Assembly (NCBI GenBank): GCA_037893225.1
Contig: JAZGUH010000626.1
Location: forward strand, 992,001-1,056,000
Direction: 5' to 3'
From: Hippasteria phrygiana
Taxonomy: Eukaryota; Echinodermata; Asteroidea; Valvatida; Goniasteridae
DNA: 64,000 bases
Position numbers and translations under genes: made by a program. Shown here piece after piece: positions 53,375-64,000 of this stretch. Positions within the stretch are counted from its first letter, which is position 1. Every line of letters starts with the position of its first letter. The notes under the pieces were generated by a model that worked only from the letters and a program-made list of their open reading frames with translations, did not search any database and was not told the origin of the DNA.

Positions 53375-56300
53375 TTTCTCCACAAGTGTTAACTCTAAGA
53401 AGCCGCCGATAATTGCAACATGTAGCGCCAGATCTAAGCTAGGCATACATGTCAAAATTACTGAATTTGGTTGATATTTCATGCAATTAAGAATGAGTAA
53501 AGCAAGTCATACCCCAGGGAATTTGACAGGCATGGAGCAATAAATAGAAGGTAATATGCACACAGATGGTGGCAAGGAAGAAAATAAACATTGCGAGGTT
53601 TGAATTTTCTCCACAAGTGTTAACTCTAAGAAGCCGCCGATAATTGCAACATGTAGCGCCAGATCTAAGCTATCCATACATGTCAAAATTACTGAATTTG
53701 GTTGATATTTCATGCAATTATGAATGAGTAAAGCAAGTCATACCCCAGGGAATTTGACAGGCATGGAGCAATAAATAGAAGGTAATATGCACACAGATGT
53801 TGGCCGGAAAGAAAATAAACATTGCGAGGTTTGAATTTTCTCCACAAGTTTTAACTCTAGGAAGCCGCCGATGATTGCAACATGTAGCGCCAGATCTAAG
53901 ATATCCATACATGTCAAAATTACTGTATTTGGTTGATATTTCATGCAATTATGAATGAGTAAAGCAAGTCATACCCCAGGGAATTTGACATGCATGGAGC
54001 AATAAATAGACGGTAACATGTACACAGATGTTGGCCGGAAAGAAAATAAACATTGCGAGGTTTGAATTTTCTCCACAAGTTTTAACTCTAGGAAGCCGCC
54101 GATGATTGCAACATGTAGCGCCAGATCTAAGATATCCATACATGTCAAAATTACTGTATTTGGTTGATATTTCATGCAATTATGAATGAGTAAAGCAAGT
54201 CATACCCCAGGGAATTTGACATGCATGGAGCAATAAATAGACGGTAATATGTACACAGGTGTTGGCCGGAAAGAAAATAAACATTGCGAGGTTTGAATTT
54301 TCTCCACAAGTTTTAACTCTAAGAAGCCGCCGATGATTGCAACATGTAGCGCCAGATCTAAGCTATCCATACATGTCAAAATTACTGTATTTGGTTGATA
54401 TTTCATGCAATTAAGAATGAGTAAAGCAAGTCATACCCCAGGGAATTTGACATGCATGGAGCAATAAATAGAAGGTAATATGCACACAGATGGTGGCAAG
54501 GAAGAAAATAAACATTGCGAGGTTTGAATTTTCTCCACAAGTGTTAACTCTAAGAAGCCGCCGATAATTGCAACATGTAGCGCCAGATCTAAGCTATCCA
54601 TACATGTCAAAATTACTGAATTTGGTTGATATTTCATGCAATTATGAATGAGTAAAGCAAGTCATACCCCAGGGAATTTGACAGGCATGGAGCAATAAAT
54701 AGAAGGTAATATGCACACAGATGTTGGCCGGAAAGAAAATAAACATTGCGAGGTTTGAATTTTCTCCACAAGTTTTAACTCTAGGAAGCCGCCGATGATT
54801 GCAACATGTAGCGCCAGATCTAAGCTATCCATACATGTCAAAATTACTGTATTTGGTTTATATTTCATGCAATTATGAATGAGTAAAGCAAGTCATACCC
54901 TAGGGAATTTGACAGGCATGGAGCAATAAATAGACGGTAATATGCACACAGATGTTGGCCTGAAAGAAAATAAACATTGCGAGGTTTGAATTTTCTCCAC
55001 AAGTTTTAACTCTAAGAAGCCGCCGATAATTGCAACATGTAGCGCCAGATCTAAGCTATCCATACATGTCAAAATTACTGAATTTGGTTGATATTTCATG
55101 CAATTATGAATGAGTAAAGCAAGTCCATACCCCAGGGAATTTGACAGGCATGGAGCAATAAATAAGAGGTAATCTGCACACAGATGGTGGCCGGGAAGAA
55201 AATAAACATTGCGAGGTTTGAATTTTCTCCACAAGTGTTAACTCTAAGAAGCCGCCGATGATTGCAACATGTAGCGCCAGATCTAAGCTATCCATACATG
55301 TCAAAATTACTGTATTTGGTTGATATTTCATGCAATTATGAATGAGTAAAGCAAGTCATACCCTAGGGAATTTGACAGGCATGGAGCAATAAATAGACGG
55401 TAATATGCACACAGATGTTGGCCTGAAAGAAAATAAACATTGCGAGGTTTGAATTTTCTCCACAAGTGTTAACTCTAAGAAGCCGCCGATAATTGCAACA
55501 TGTAGCGCCAGATCTAAGCTATCCATACGTGTCAAAATTACTGAATTTGGTTGATATTTCATGCAATTATGAATGAGTAAAGCAAGTCCATACCCCAGGG
55601 AATTTGACATGCATGGAGCAATAAATAGACTGTAACATGTACACAGATGTTGGCCGGAAAGAAAATAAACATTGCGAGGTTTGAATTTTCTCCACAAGTT
55701 TTAACTCTAGGAAGCCGCCGATGATTGCAACATGTAGCGCCAGATCTAAGCTATCCATACATGTCAATATTACTGTATTTGGTTTATATTTCATGCAATT
55801 ATGAATGAGTAAAGCAAGTCATACCCTAGGGAATTTGACAGGCATGGAGCAATAAATAGAAGGTAATATGCACACAGATGTTGGCCGGAAAGAAAATAAA
55901 CATTGCGAGGTTTGAATTTTCTCCACAAGTTTTAACTCTAGGAAGCCGCCGATAATTGCAACATGTAGCGCCAGATCTAAGATATCCATACATGTCAAAA
56001 TTACTGTATTTGGTTTATATTTCATGCAATTATGAATGAGTAAAGCAAGTCATACCCTAGGGAATTTGACAGGCATGGAGCAATAAATAGACGGTAATAT
56101 GCACACAGATGTTGGCCTGAAAGAAAATAAACATTGCGAGGTTTGAATTTTCTCCACAAGTTTTAACTCTAAGAAGCCGCCGATAATTGCAACATGTAGC
56201 GCCAGATCTAAGCTATCCATACATGTCAAAATTACTGAATTTGGTTGATATTTCATGCAATTATGAATGAGTAAAGCAAGTCCATACCCCAGGGAATTTG

Positions 56301-59300
56301 ACAGGCATGGAGCAATAAATAAGAGGTAATCTGCACACAGATGGTGGCCGGGAAGAAAATAAACATTGCGAGGTTTGAATTTTCTCCACAAGTGTTAACT
56401 CTAAGAAGCCGCCGATAATTGCAACATGTAGCGCCAGATCTAAGCTAGGCATACATGTCAAAATTACTGAATTTGGTTGATATTTCATGCAATTATGAAT
56501 GAGTAAAGCAAGTCATACCCTAGGGAATTTGACAGGCATGGAGCAATAAATCGAAGGTAATATGCACACAGATGTTGGCCGGAAAGAAAATAAACATTGC
56601 GAGGTTTGAATTTTCTCCACAAGTTTTAACTCTAGGAAGCCGCCGATGATTGCAACATGTAGCGCCAGATCTAAGCTATCCATACATGTCAAAATTACTG
56701 AATTTGGTTGATATTTCATGCAATTATGAATGAGTAAAGCAAGTCCATACCCCAGGGAATTTGACATGCATGGAGCAATAAATAAGAGGTAATCTGCACA
56801 CAGATGTTGGCCGGAAAGAAAATAAACATTGCGAGGTTTGAATTTTCTCCACAAGTTTTAACTCTAGGAAGCCGCCGATGATTGCAAAATGTAGCGCCAG
56901 ATCTAAGATATCCATACATGTCAAAATTACTGTATTTGGTTGATATTTCATGCAATTATGAATGAGTAAAGCAAGTCATACCCCAGGGAATTTGACATGC
57001 ATGGAGCAATAAATAGACGGTAATATGTACACAGGTGTTGGCCGGAAAGAAAATAAACATTGCGAGGTTTGAATTTTCTCCACAAGTTTTAACTCTAAGA
57101 AGCCGCCGATGATTGCAACATGTAGCGCCAGATCTAAGCTATCCATACATGTCAAAATTACTGTATTTGGTTGATTTTTCATGCAATTAAGAATGAGTAA
57201 AGCAAGTGATACCCCAGGGAATTTGACAGGCATGGAGCAATAAATAGAAGGTAATATGCACACAGATGGTGGCAAGGAAGAAAATTAACATTGCGAGGTT
57301 TGAATTTTCTCCACAAGTGTTAACTCTAAGAACCCGCCGATAATTGCAACATGTAGCGCCAGATCTAAGCTATCCATACATGTCAAAATTACTGAATTTG
57401 GTTGATATTTCATGCAATTATGAATGAGTAAAGCAAGTCATACCCCAGGGAATTTGACAGGCATGGAGCAATAAATAGAAGGTAATATGCACACAGATGT
57501 TGGCCTGAAAGAAAATAAACATTGCGAGGTTTGAATTTTCTCCACAAGTTTTAACTCTAGGAAGCCGCCGATGATTGCAACATGTAGCGCCAGATCTAAG
57601 CTATCCATACATGTCAAAATTACTGTATTTGGTTGATATTTCATGCAATTATGAATGAGTAAAGCAAGTCATACCCTAGGGAATTTGACAGGCATGGAGC
57701 AATAAATAGAAGGTAATATGCACACAGATGTTGGCCGGAAAGAAAATAAACATTGCGAGGTTTGAATTTTCTCCACAAGTTTTAACTCTAGGAAGCCGCC
57801 GATAATTGCAACATGTAGCGCCAGATCTAAGCTATCCATACATGTCAAAATTACTGTATTTGGTTTATATTTCATGCAATTATGAATGAGTAAAGCAAGT
57901 CATACCCTAGGGAATTTGACAGGCATGGAGCAATAAATAGACGGTAATATGCACACAGATGTTGGCCTGAAAGAAAATAAACATTGCGAGGTTTGAATTT
58001 TCTCCACAAGTTTTAACTCTAAGAAGCCGCCGATAATTGCAACATGTAGCGCCAGATCTAAGCTATCCATACATGTCAAAATTACTGAATTTGGTTGATA
58101 TTTCATGCAATTATGAATGAGTAAAGCAAGTCCATACCCCAGGGAATTTGACAGGCATGGAGCAATAAATAAGAGGTAATCTGCACACAGATGGTGGCCG
58201 GGAAGAAAATAAACATTGCGAGGTTTGAATTTTCTCCACAAGTGTTAACTCTAAGAAGCCGCCGATAATTGCAACATGTAGCGCCAGATCTAAGCTATGC
58301 ATACATGTCAAAATTACTGAATTTGGTTGATATTTCATGCAATTATGAATGAGTAAAGCAAGTCATACCCTAGGGAATTTGACAGGCATGGAGCAATAAA
58401 TCGAAGGTAATATGCACACAGATGTTGGCCGGAAAGAAAATAAACATTGCGAGGTTTGAATTTTCTCCACAAGTTTTAACTCTAGGAAGCCGCCGATGAT
58501 TGCAACATGTAGCGCCAGATCTAAGCTATCCATACATGTCAAAATTACTGTATTTGGTTTATATTTCATGCAATTATGAATGAGTAAAGCAAGTCATACC
58601 CTAGGGAATTTGACAGGCATGGAGCAATAAATAGAAGGCAATATGCACACAGATGTTGGCCGGAAAGAAAATAAACATTGCGAGGTTTGAATTTTCTCCA
58701 CTAGTTTTAACTCTAAGAAGCCGCCGATACTTGCAACATGTAGCGCCAGATCTAAGCTATCCATACATGTCAAAATTACTGAATTTGGTTGATATTTCAT
58801 GCAATTATGAATGAGTAAAGCAAGTCCATACCCCAGGGAATTTGACATGCATGGAGCAATAAATAGACGGTAACATGTACACAGATGTTGGCCGGAAAGA
58901 AAATAAACATTGCGAGGTTTGAATTTTCTCCACAAGTTTTAACTCTAGGAAGCCGCCGATGATTGCAACATGTAGCGCCAGATCTAAGCTATCCATACAT
59001 GTCAAAATTACTGTATTTGGTTGATATTTCATGCAATTATGAATGAGTAAAGCAAGTCCATACCCCAGGGAATTTGACATGCATGGAGCAATAAATAGAC
59101 GGTAACATGTACACAGATGTTGGCCGGAAAGAAAATAAACATTGCGAGGTTTGAATTTTCTCCACAAGTTTTAACTCTAGGAAGCCGCCGATGATTGCAA
59201 CATGTAGCGCCAGATCTAAGATATCCATACATGTCAAAATTACTGTATTTGGTTGATATTTCATGCAATTATGAATGAGTAAAGCAAGTCATACCCCAGG

Positions 59301-60439
59301 GAATTTGACATGCATGGAGCAATAAATAGACGGTAATATGTACACAGGTGTTGGCCGGAAAGAAAATAAACATTGCGAGGTTTGAATTTTCTCCACAAGT
59401 TTTAACTCTAAGAAGCCGCCGATGATTGCAACATGTAGCGCCAGATCTAAGCTATCCATACATGTCAAAATTACTGTATTTGGTTGATATTTCATGCAAT
59501 TAAGAATGAGTAAAGCAAGTCATACCCCAGGGAATTTGACAGGCATGGAGCAATAAATAGAAGGTAATATGCACACAGATGGTGGCAAGGAAGAAAATAA
59601 ACATTGCGAGGTTTGAATTTTCTCCACAAGTGTTAACTCTAAGAACCCGCCGATAATTGCAACATGTAGCGCCAGATCTAAGCTATCCATACATGTCAAA
59701 ATTACTGAATTTGGTTGATATTTCATGCAATTATGAATGAGTAAAGCAAGTCATACCCCAGGGAATTTGACAGGCATGGAGCAATAAATAGACGGTAACA
59801 TGTACACAGATGTTGGCCGGAAAGAAAATAAACATTGCGAGGTTTGAATTTTCTCCACAAGTTTTAACTCTAGGAAGCCGCCGATGATTGCAACATGTAG
59901 CGCCAGATCTAAGCTATCCATACATGTCAAAATTACTGTATTTGGTTGATATTTCATGCAATTAAGAATGAGTAAAGCAAGTCATACCCCAGGGAATTTG
60001 ACAGGCATGGAGCAATAAATAGAAGGTAATATGCACACAGATGGTGGCAAGGAAGAAAATAAACATTGCGAGGTTTGAATTTTCTCCACAAGTGTTAACT
60101 CTAAGAACCCGCCGATAATTGCAACATGTAGCGCCAGATCTAAGCTATCCATACATGTCAAAATTACTGAATTTGGTTGATATTGCATGCAATTATGAAT
60201 GAGTAAAGCAAGTCATACCCCAGGGAATTTGACAGGCATGGAGCAATAAATAAGAGGTAATCTGCACACAGATGGTGGCCGGGAAGAAAATAAACATTGC
60301 GAGGTTTGAATTTTCTCCACAAGTGTTAACTCTAAGAAGCCGCCGATAATTGCAACATGTAGCGCCAGATCTAAGCTATCCATACATGTCAAAATTACTG
60401 TATTTGGTTTATATTTCATGCAATTATGAATGAGTAAAG

Positions 60440-61830
60440 CAAGTCATACCCTAGGGAATTTGACAGGCATGGAGCAATAAATAGAAGGTAATATGCACAC
60501 AGATGTTGGCCGGAAAGAAAATAAACATTGCGAGGTTTGAATTTTCTCCACAAGTGTTAACTCTAGGAAGCCGCCGATGATTGCAGCATGTAGCGCCAGA
60601 TCTAAGCTATCCATACATGTCAAAATTACTGTATTTGGTTTATATTTCATGCAATTATGAATGAGTAAAGCAAGTCATACCCTAGGGAATTTGACAGGCA
60701 TGGAGCAATAAATAGACGGTAATATGCACACAGATGTTGGCCTGAAAGAAAATAAACATTGCGAGGTTTGAATTTTCTCCACAAGTTTTAACTCTAGGAA
60801 GCCGCCGATGATTGCAACATGTAGCGCCAGATCTAAGCTATCCATACATGTCAAAATTACTGTATTTGGTTGATATTTCATGCAATTATGAATGAGTAAA
60901 GCAAGTCCATACCCCAGAGAATTTGACATGCATGGAGCAATAAATAGACGGTAACATGTACACAGATGTTGGCCGGAAAGAAAATAAACATTGCGAGGTT
61001 TGAATTTTCTCCACAAGTTTTAACTCTAGGAAGCCGCCGATGATTGCAACATGTAGCGCCAGATCTAAGCTATCCATACATGTCAAAATTACTGTATTTG
61101 GTTTATATTTCATGCAATTATGAATGAGTAAAGCAAGTCATACCCTAGGGAATTTGACAGGCATGGAGCAATAAATAGAAGGTAATATGCACACAGATGT
61201 TGGCCGGAAAGAAAATAAACATTGCGAGGTTTGAATTTTCTCCACAAGTGTTAACTCTAGGAAGCCGCCGATGATTGCAGCATGTAGCGCCAGATCTAAG
61301 CTATCCATACATGTCAAAATTACTGTATTTGGTTTATATTTCATGCAATTATGAATGAGTAAAGCAAGTCATACCCTAGGGAATTTGACAGGCATGGAGC
61401 AATAAATAGACGGTAATATGCACACAGATGTTGGCCTGAAAGAAAATAAACATTGCGAGGTTTGAATTTTCTCCACAAGTTTTAACTCTAGGAAGCCGCC
61501 GATGATTGCAACATGTAGCGCCAGATCTAAGCTATCCATACATGTCAAAATTACTGTATTTGGTTGATATTTCATGCAATTATGAATGAGTAAAGCAAGT
61601 CCATACCCCAGAGAATTTGACATGCATGGAGCAATAAATAGACGGTAACATGTACACAGATGTTGGCCGGAAAGAAAATAAACATTGCGAGGTTTGAATT
61701 TTCTCCACAAGTTTTAACTCTAGGAAGCCGCCGATGATTGCAACATGTAGCGCCAGATCTAAGCTATCCATACATGTCAAAATTACTGTATTTAGTTGAT
61801 ATTTCATGCAATTATGAATGAGTAAAGCAA
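60440..61830. repeat. 3-monomer duplication, 694-bp period
   Basis: The trio beginning near 60,444 (gtgttaac with gcagcatg, then a cctg monomer, then a ccagagaa monomer) recurs beginning near 61,138. The copies differ at the end of the third monomer (ggtttat versus tagttgat). It forms the left edge of the 27.5-kb-lag repeat. Confidence 0.78.
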
Positions 61831-64000
61831 GTCATACCCCAGGGAATTTGACATGCATGGAGCAATAAATAGACGGTAACATGTACACAGATGTTGGCCG
61901 GAAAGAAAATAAACATTGCGAGGTTTGAATTTTCTCCACAAGTTTTAACTCTAAGAAGCCGCCGATAATTGCAACATGTAGCGCCAGATCTAAGCTATCC
62001 ATACATGTCAAAATTACTGTATTTGGTTGATATTTCATGCAATTATGAATGAGTAAAGCAAGTCCATACCCCAGGGAATTTGACATGCATGGAGCAATAA
62101 ATAGACGGTAACATGTACACAGATGTTGGCCGGAAAGAAAATAAACATTGCGAGGTTTGAATTTTCTCCACAAGTTTTAACTCTAGGAAGCCGCCGATGA
62201 TTGCAACATGTAGCGCCAGATCTAAGATATCCATACATGTCAAAATTACTGTATTTGGTTTATATTTCATGCAATTATGAATGAGTAAAGCAAGTCATAC
62301 CCCAGGGAATTTGACATGCATGGAGCAATAAATAGACGGTAATATGTACACAGGTGTTGGCCGAAAAGAAAATAAACATTGCGAGGTTTGAATTTTCTCC
62401 ACAAGTTTTAACTCTAGGAAGCCGCCGATGATTGCAACATGTAGCGCCAGATCTAAGCTATCCATACATGTCAAAATTACTGTATTTGGTTGATATTTCA
62501 TGCAATTATGAATGAGTAAAGCAAGTCATACCCCAGGGAATTTGACATGCATGGAGCAATAAATAGACGGTAACATGTACACAGATGTTGGCCGGAAAGA
62601 AAATAAACATTGCGAGGTTTGAATTTTCTCCACAAGTTTTAACTCTAAGAAGCCGCCGATAATTGCAACATGTAGCGCCAGATCTAAGCTATCCATACAT
62701 GTCAAAATTACTGTATTTGGTTGATATTTCATGCAATTATGAATGAGTAAAGCAAGTCCATACCCCAGGGAATTTGACATGCATGGAGCAATAAATAGAC
62801 GGTAACATGTACACAGATGTTGGCCGGAAAGAAAATAAACATTGCGAGGTTTGAATTTTCTTCACAAGTTTTAACTCTAGGAAGCCGCCGATGATTGCAA
62901 CATGTAGCGCCAGATCTAAGCTATCCATACATGTCACAATTACTGTATTTAGTTGATATTTCATGCAATTATGAATGAGTAAAGCAAGTCATACGCCAGG
63001 GAATTTGACATGCATGGAGCAATAAATAGAAGGTAACATGTACACAGATGTTGGCCGGAAAGAAAATAAACATTGCGAGGTTTGAATTTTCTCCACAAGT
63101 TTTAACTCTAAGAAGCCGCCGATAATTGCAACATGTAGCGCCAGATCTAAGCTATGCATACATGTCAAAATTACTGAATTTGGTTGATATTTCATGCAAT
63201 TATGAATGAGTAAAGCAAGTCATACCCTAGGGAATTTGACAGGCATGGAGCAATAAATCGAAGGTAATATGCACACAGATGTTGGCCGGAAAGAAAATAA
63301 ACATTGCGAGGTTTGAATTTTCTCCACAAGTTTTAACTCTAGGAAGCCGCCGATAATTGCAACATGTAGCGCCAGATCTAAGCTATCCATACATGTCAAA
63401 ATTACTGTATTTGGTTTATATTTCATGCAATTATGAATGAGTAAAGCAAGTCATACCCTAGGGAATTTGACAGGCATGGAGCAATAAATAGACGGTAATA
63501 TGCACACAGATGTTGGCCTGAAAGAAAATAAACATTGCGAGGTTTGAATTTTCTCCACAAGTGTTAACTCTAAGAAGCCGCCGATAATTGCAACATGTAG
63601 CGCCAGATCTAAGCTATCCATACATGTCAAAATTACTGAATTTGGTTGATATTTCATGCAATTATGAATGAGTAAAGCAAGTCCATACCCCAGGGAATTT
63701 GACATGCATGGAGCAATATATAGACGGTAACATGTACACAGATGTTGGCCTGAAAGAAAATAAACATTGCGAGGTTTGAATTTTCTCCACAAGTTTTAAC
63801 TCTAAGAAGCCGCCGATAATTGCAACATGTAGCGCCAGATCTAAGCTATCCATACATGTCAAAATTACTGAATTTGGTTGATATTTCATGCAATTATGAA
63901 TGAGTAAAGCAAGTCCATACCCCAGGGAATTTGACAGGCATGGAGCAATAAATAAGAGGTAATCTGCACACAGATGGTGGCCGGGAAGAAAATAAACATT
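61050..64000. repeat. Right copy of 27,518-bp-lag duplication, runs off the window
   Basis: It is the partner of 33,532-36,482 and still matches at the last base, so the true duplication is longer than 2.95 kb. Class order, length forms and rare variants all agree. The single difference seen, tacgccagg at 62,992-63,000, is private to this copy. Confidence 0.87.

Larger units (their letters stand above)
50950..54190. repeat. 7-monomer HOR, two copies, 1620-bp period
   Basis: 50.95-52.57 kb repeats as 52.57-54.19 kb. The three bases over 7 x 231 are accounted for by two 232-bp monomers and one inserted T. Shared markers are gtcaatatt (about 51,137/52,757), the extra T in gaggttttgaa (51,750/53,370) and ctaggcatac (51,819/53,439). 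Confidence 0.83.
1..64000. repeat. Tandem satellite array, 231/232-bp monomer, spans the whole window
   Basis: The same unit recurs head to tail with no interruption and no inverted copy. Anchors such as gccagatctaag and gagtaaagcaagtc return every 231 or 232 bp from the first to the last line. Phase counting gives 276 complete monomers in 1-63843 and a 157-nt partial at 63844-64000. The excess of 87 nt over 276 x 231, corrected for four rare indels, implies about 88 monomers of 232 bp. Monomers of different classes differ at roughly 5% of sites (a class A and a class C monomer differ at about 13 of 232). No unique DNA over 300 bp exists anywhere in the window. This is satellite DNA by structure; the family and host are not recognised. 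Confidence 0.98.

Noticed and set aside
51..63889. Open frames of 63-120 codons on the minus strand in almost every monomer
   Set aside because: They are one repeated frame of the satellite. A 231-bp unit equals 77 codons, so an open stretch copied about 277 times is expected once it arises by chance. The single-C 231/232 difference changes the reading frame and decides whether the frame ends or runs into the next monomer. Class-defining substitutions mostly change the residue (for example T/S, K/T, D/H, S/I), which argues against protein selection.
1..64000. CRISPR array
   Set aside because: The repeats abut directly with no unique spacers, the unit is 231 bp, and there are no cas genes or leader.
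1..64000. Poly(A) signals, TATA-like runs
   Set aside because: AATAAA occurs in gcaataaat and gaaaataaac of nearly all monomers, and tatata in class A2. With no gene and an AT-rich unit these are chance matches.
1..64000. Transposable element or gene embedded in the array
   Set aside because: I followed the monomer anchors through the whole window and found no gap, inverted monomer or non-satellite insertion. The largest disturbance is the 4-bp deletion near 41,409.
1..64000. Ribosomal DNA spacer subrepeats or telomeric repeats
   Set aside because: No rRNA segment and no run of TTAGGG-like, TTTAGGG-like or TTAGG-like units was seen. A 231-bp unit over more than 64 kb is too long for an rDNA spacer.

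Overview
The whole 64 kb window is one uninterrupted tandem satellite-DNA array. I see no single-copy sequence, no credible gene, no RNA gene and no recognisable transposon. A monomer of 231 or 232 bp repeats head to tail from the first base to the last. Counting by phase gives 276 complete monomers plus a 157-nt partial one at the right edge, and both array ends lie outside the window. The 231/232 difference is a single C (gtcatacc versus gtccatacc), and length bookkeeping implies about 88 monomers of 232 bp. The reference monomer is about 39% GC with six CpG dinucleotides, all in its second half.

This is a eukaryotic heterochromatin-type (centromeric, pericentromeric, subtelomeric or B/sex-chromosome) satellite. 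I do not recognise the family and cannot name the organism. No alpha-satellite-like CENP-B box is present. Assembly of such an array implies long reads.

The monomers fall into a few classes, best separated by the variable segment at about monomer positions 88-145 (A, A2, B1, B2, C, D, E below). These are arranged in higher-order repeats (HORs) of 3, 5, 6, 7, 8, 9, 10 and 11 monomers. From about 3 to 42 kb, and again at the right edge, a four-monomer cassette B1-A2-C-B2 (926 bp) recurs with varying spacing. From about 42.6 to 60.2 kb the cassette is mostly gone. That block instead has an E class, B1/A2 hybrid monomers and a clean 7-mer HOR of exactly 1617 bp. At about 61.05 kb the sequence returns to a near-identical copy (one substitution in 2951 bp) of 33,532-36,482, displaced by 27,518 bp.

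The layout by region is as follows. 0-2.7 kb has irregular order. 2.7-5.5 kb is a 6-mer HOR, two copies. 5.5-8.1 kb is mixed. 8.1-23 kb is a large tandem duplication with a 7,404-bp lag and a nested 1,389-bp duplication. 23-33 kb holds overlapping 7-, 8- and 10-mer HORs marked by a gcagcatg variant. 33.5-36.5 kb is the left copy of the 27.5-kb-lag repeat. 36.1-39.8 kb is an 8-mer HOR. 40-42.9 kb is mixed, with two rare indels. 42.9-48.7 kb is a 7-mer HOR of 1617 bp. 51-54.2 kb is a 7-mer HOR of 1620 bp. 54.2-60.2 kb is mixed. 60.4-61.8 kb is a 3-mer duplication. 61-64 kb is the right copy of the 27.5-kb-lag repeat.

Nothing here works together as a pathway. The interest lies in the array's evolutionary architecture: repeated unequal exchange in whole-monomer steps, identifiable crossover-type junctions, and long-range duplication more recent than most local monomer divergence. 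All lags, boundaries and difference counts come from reading by eye and should be confirmed by a self-alignment.
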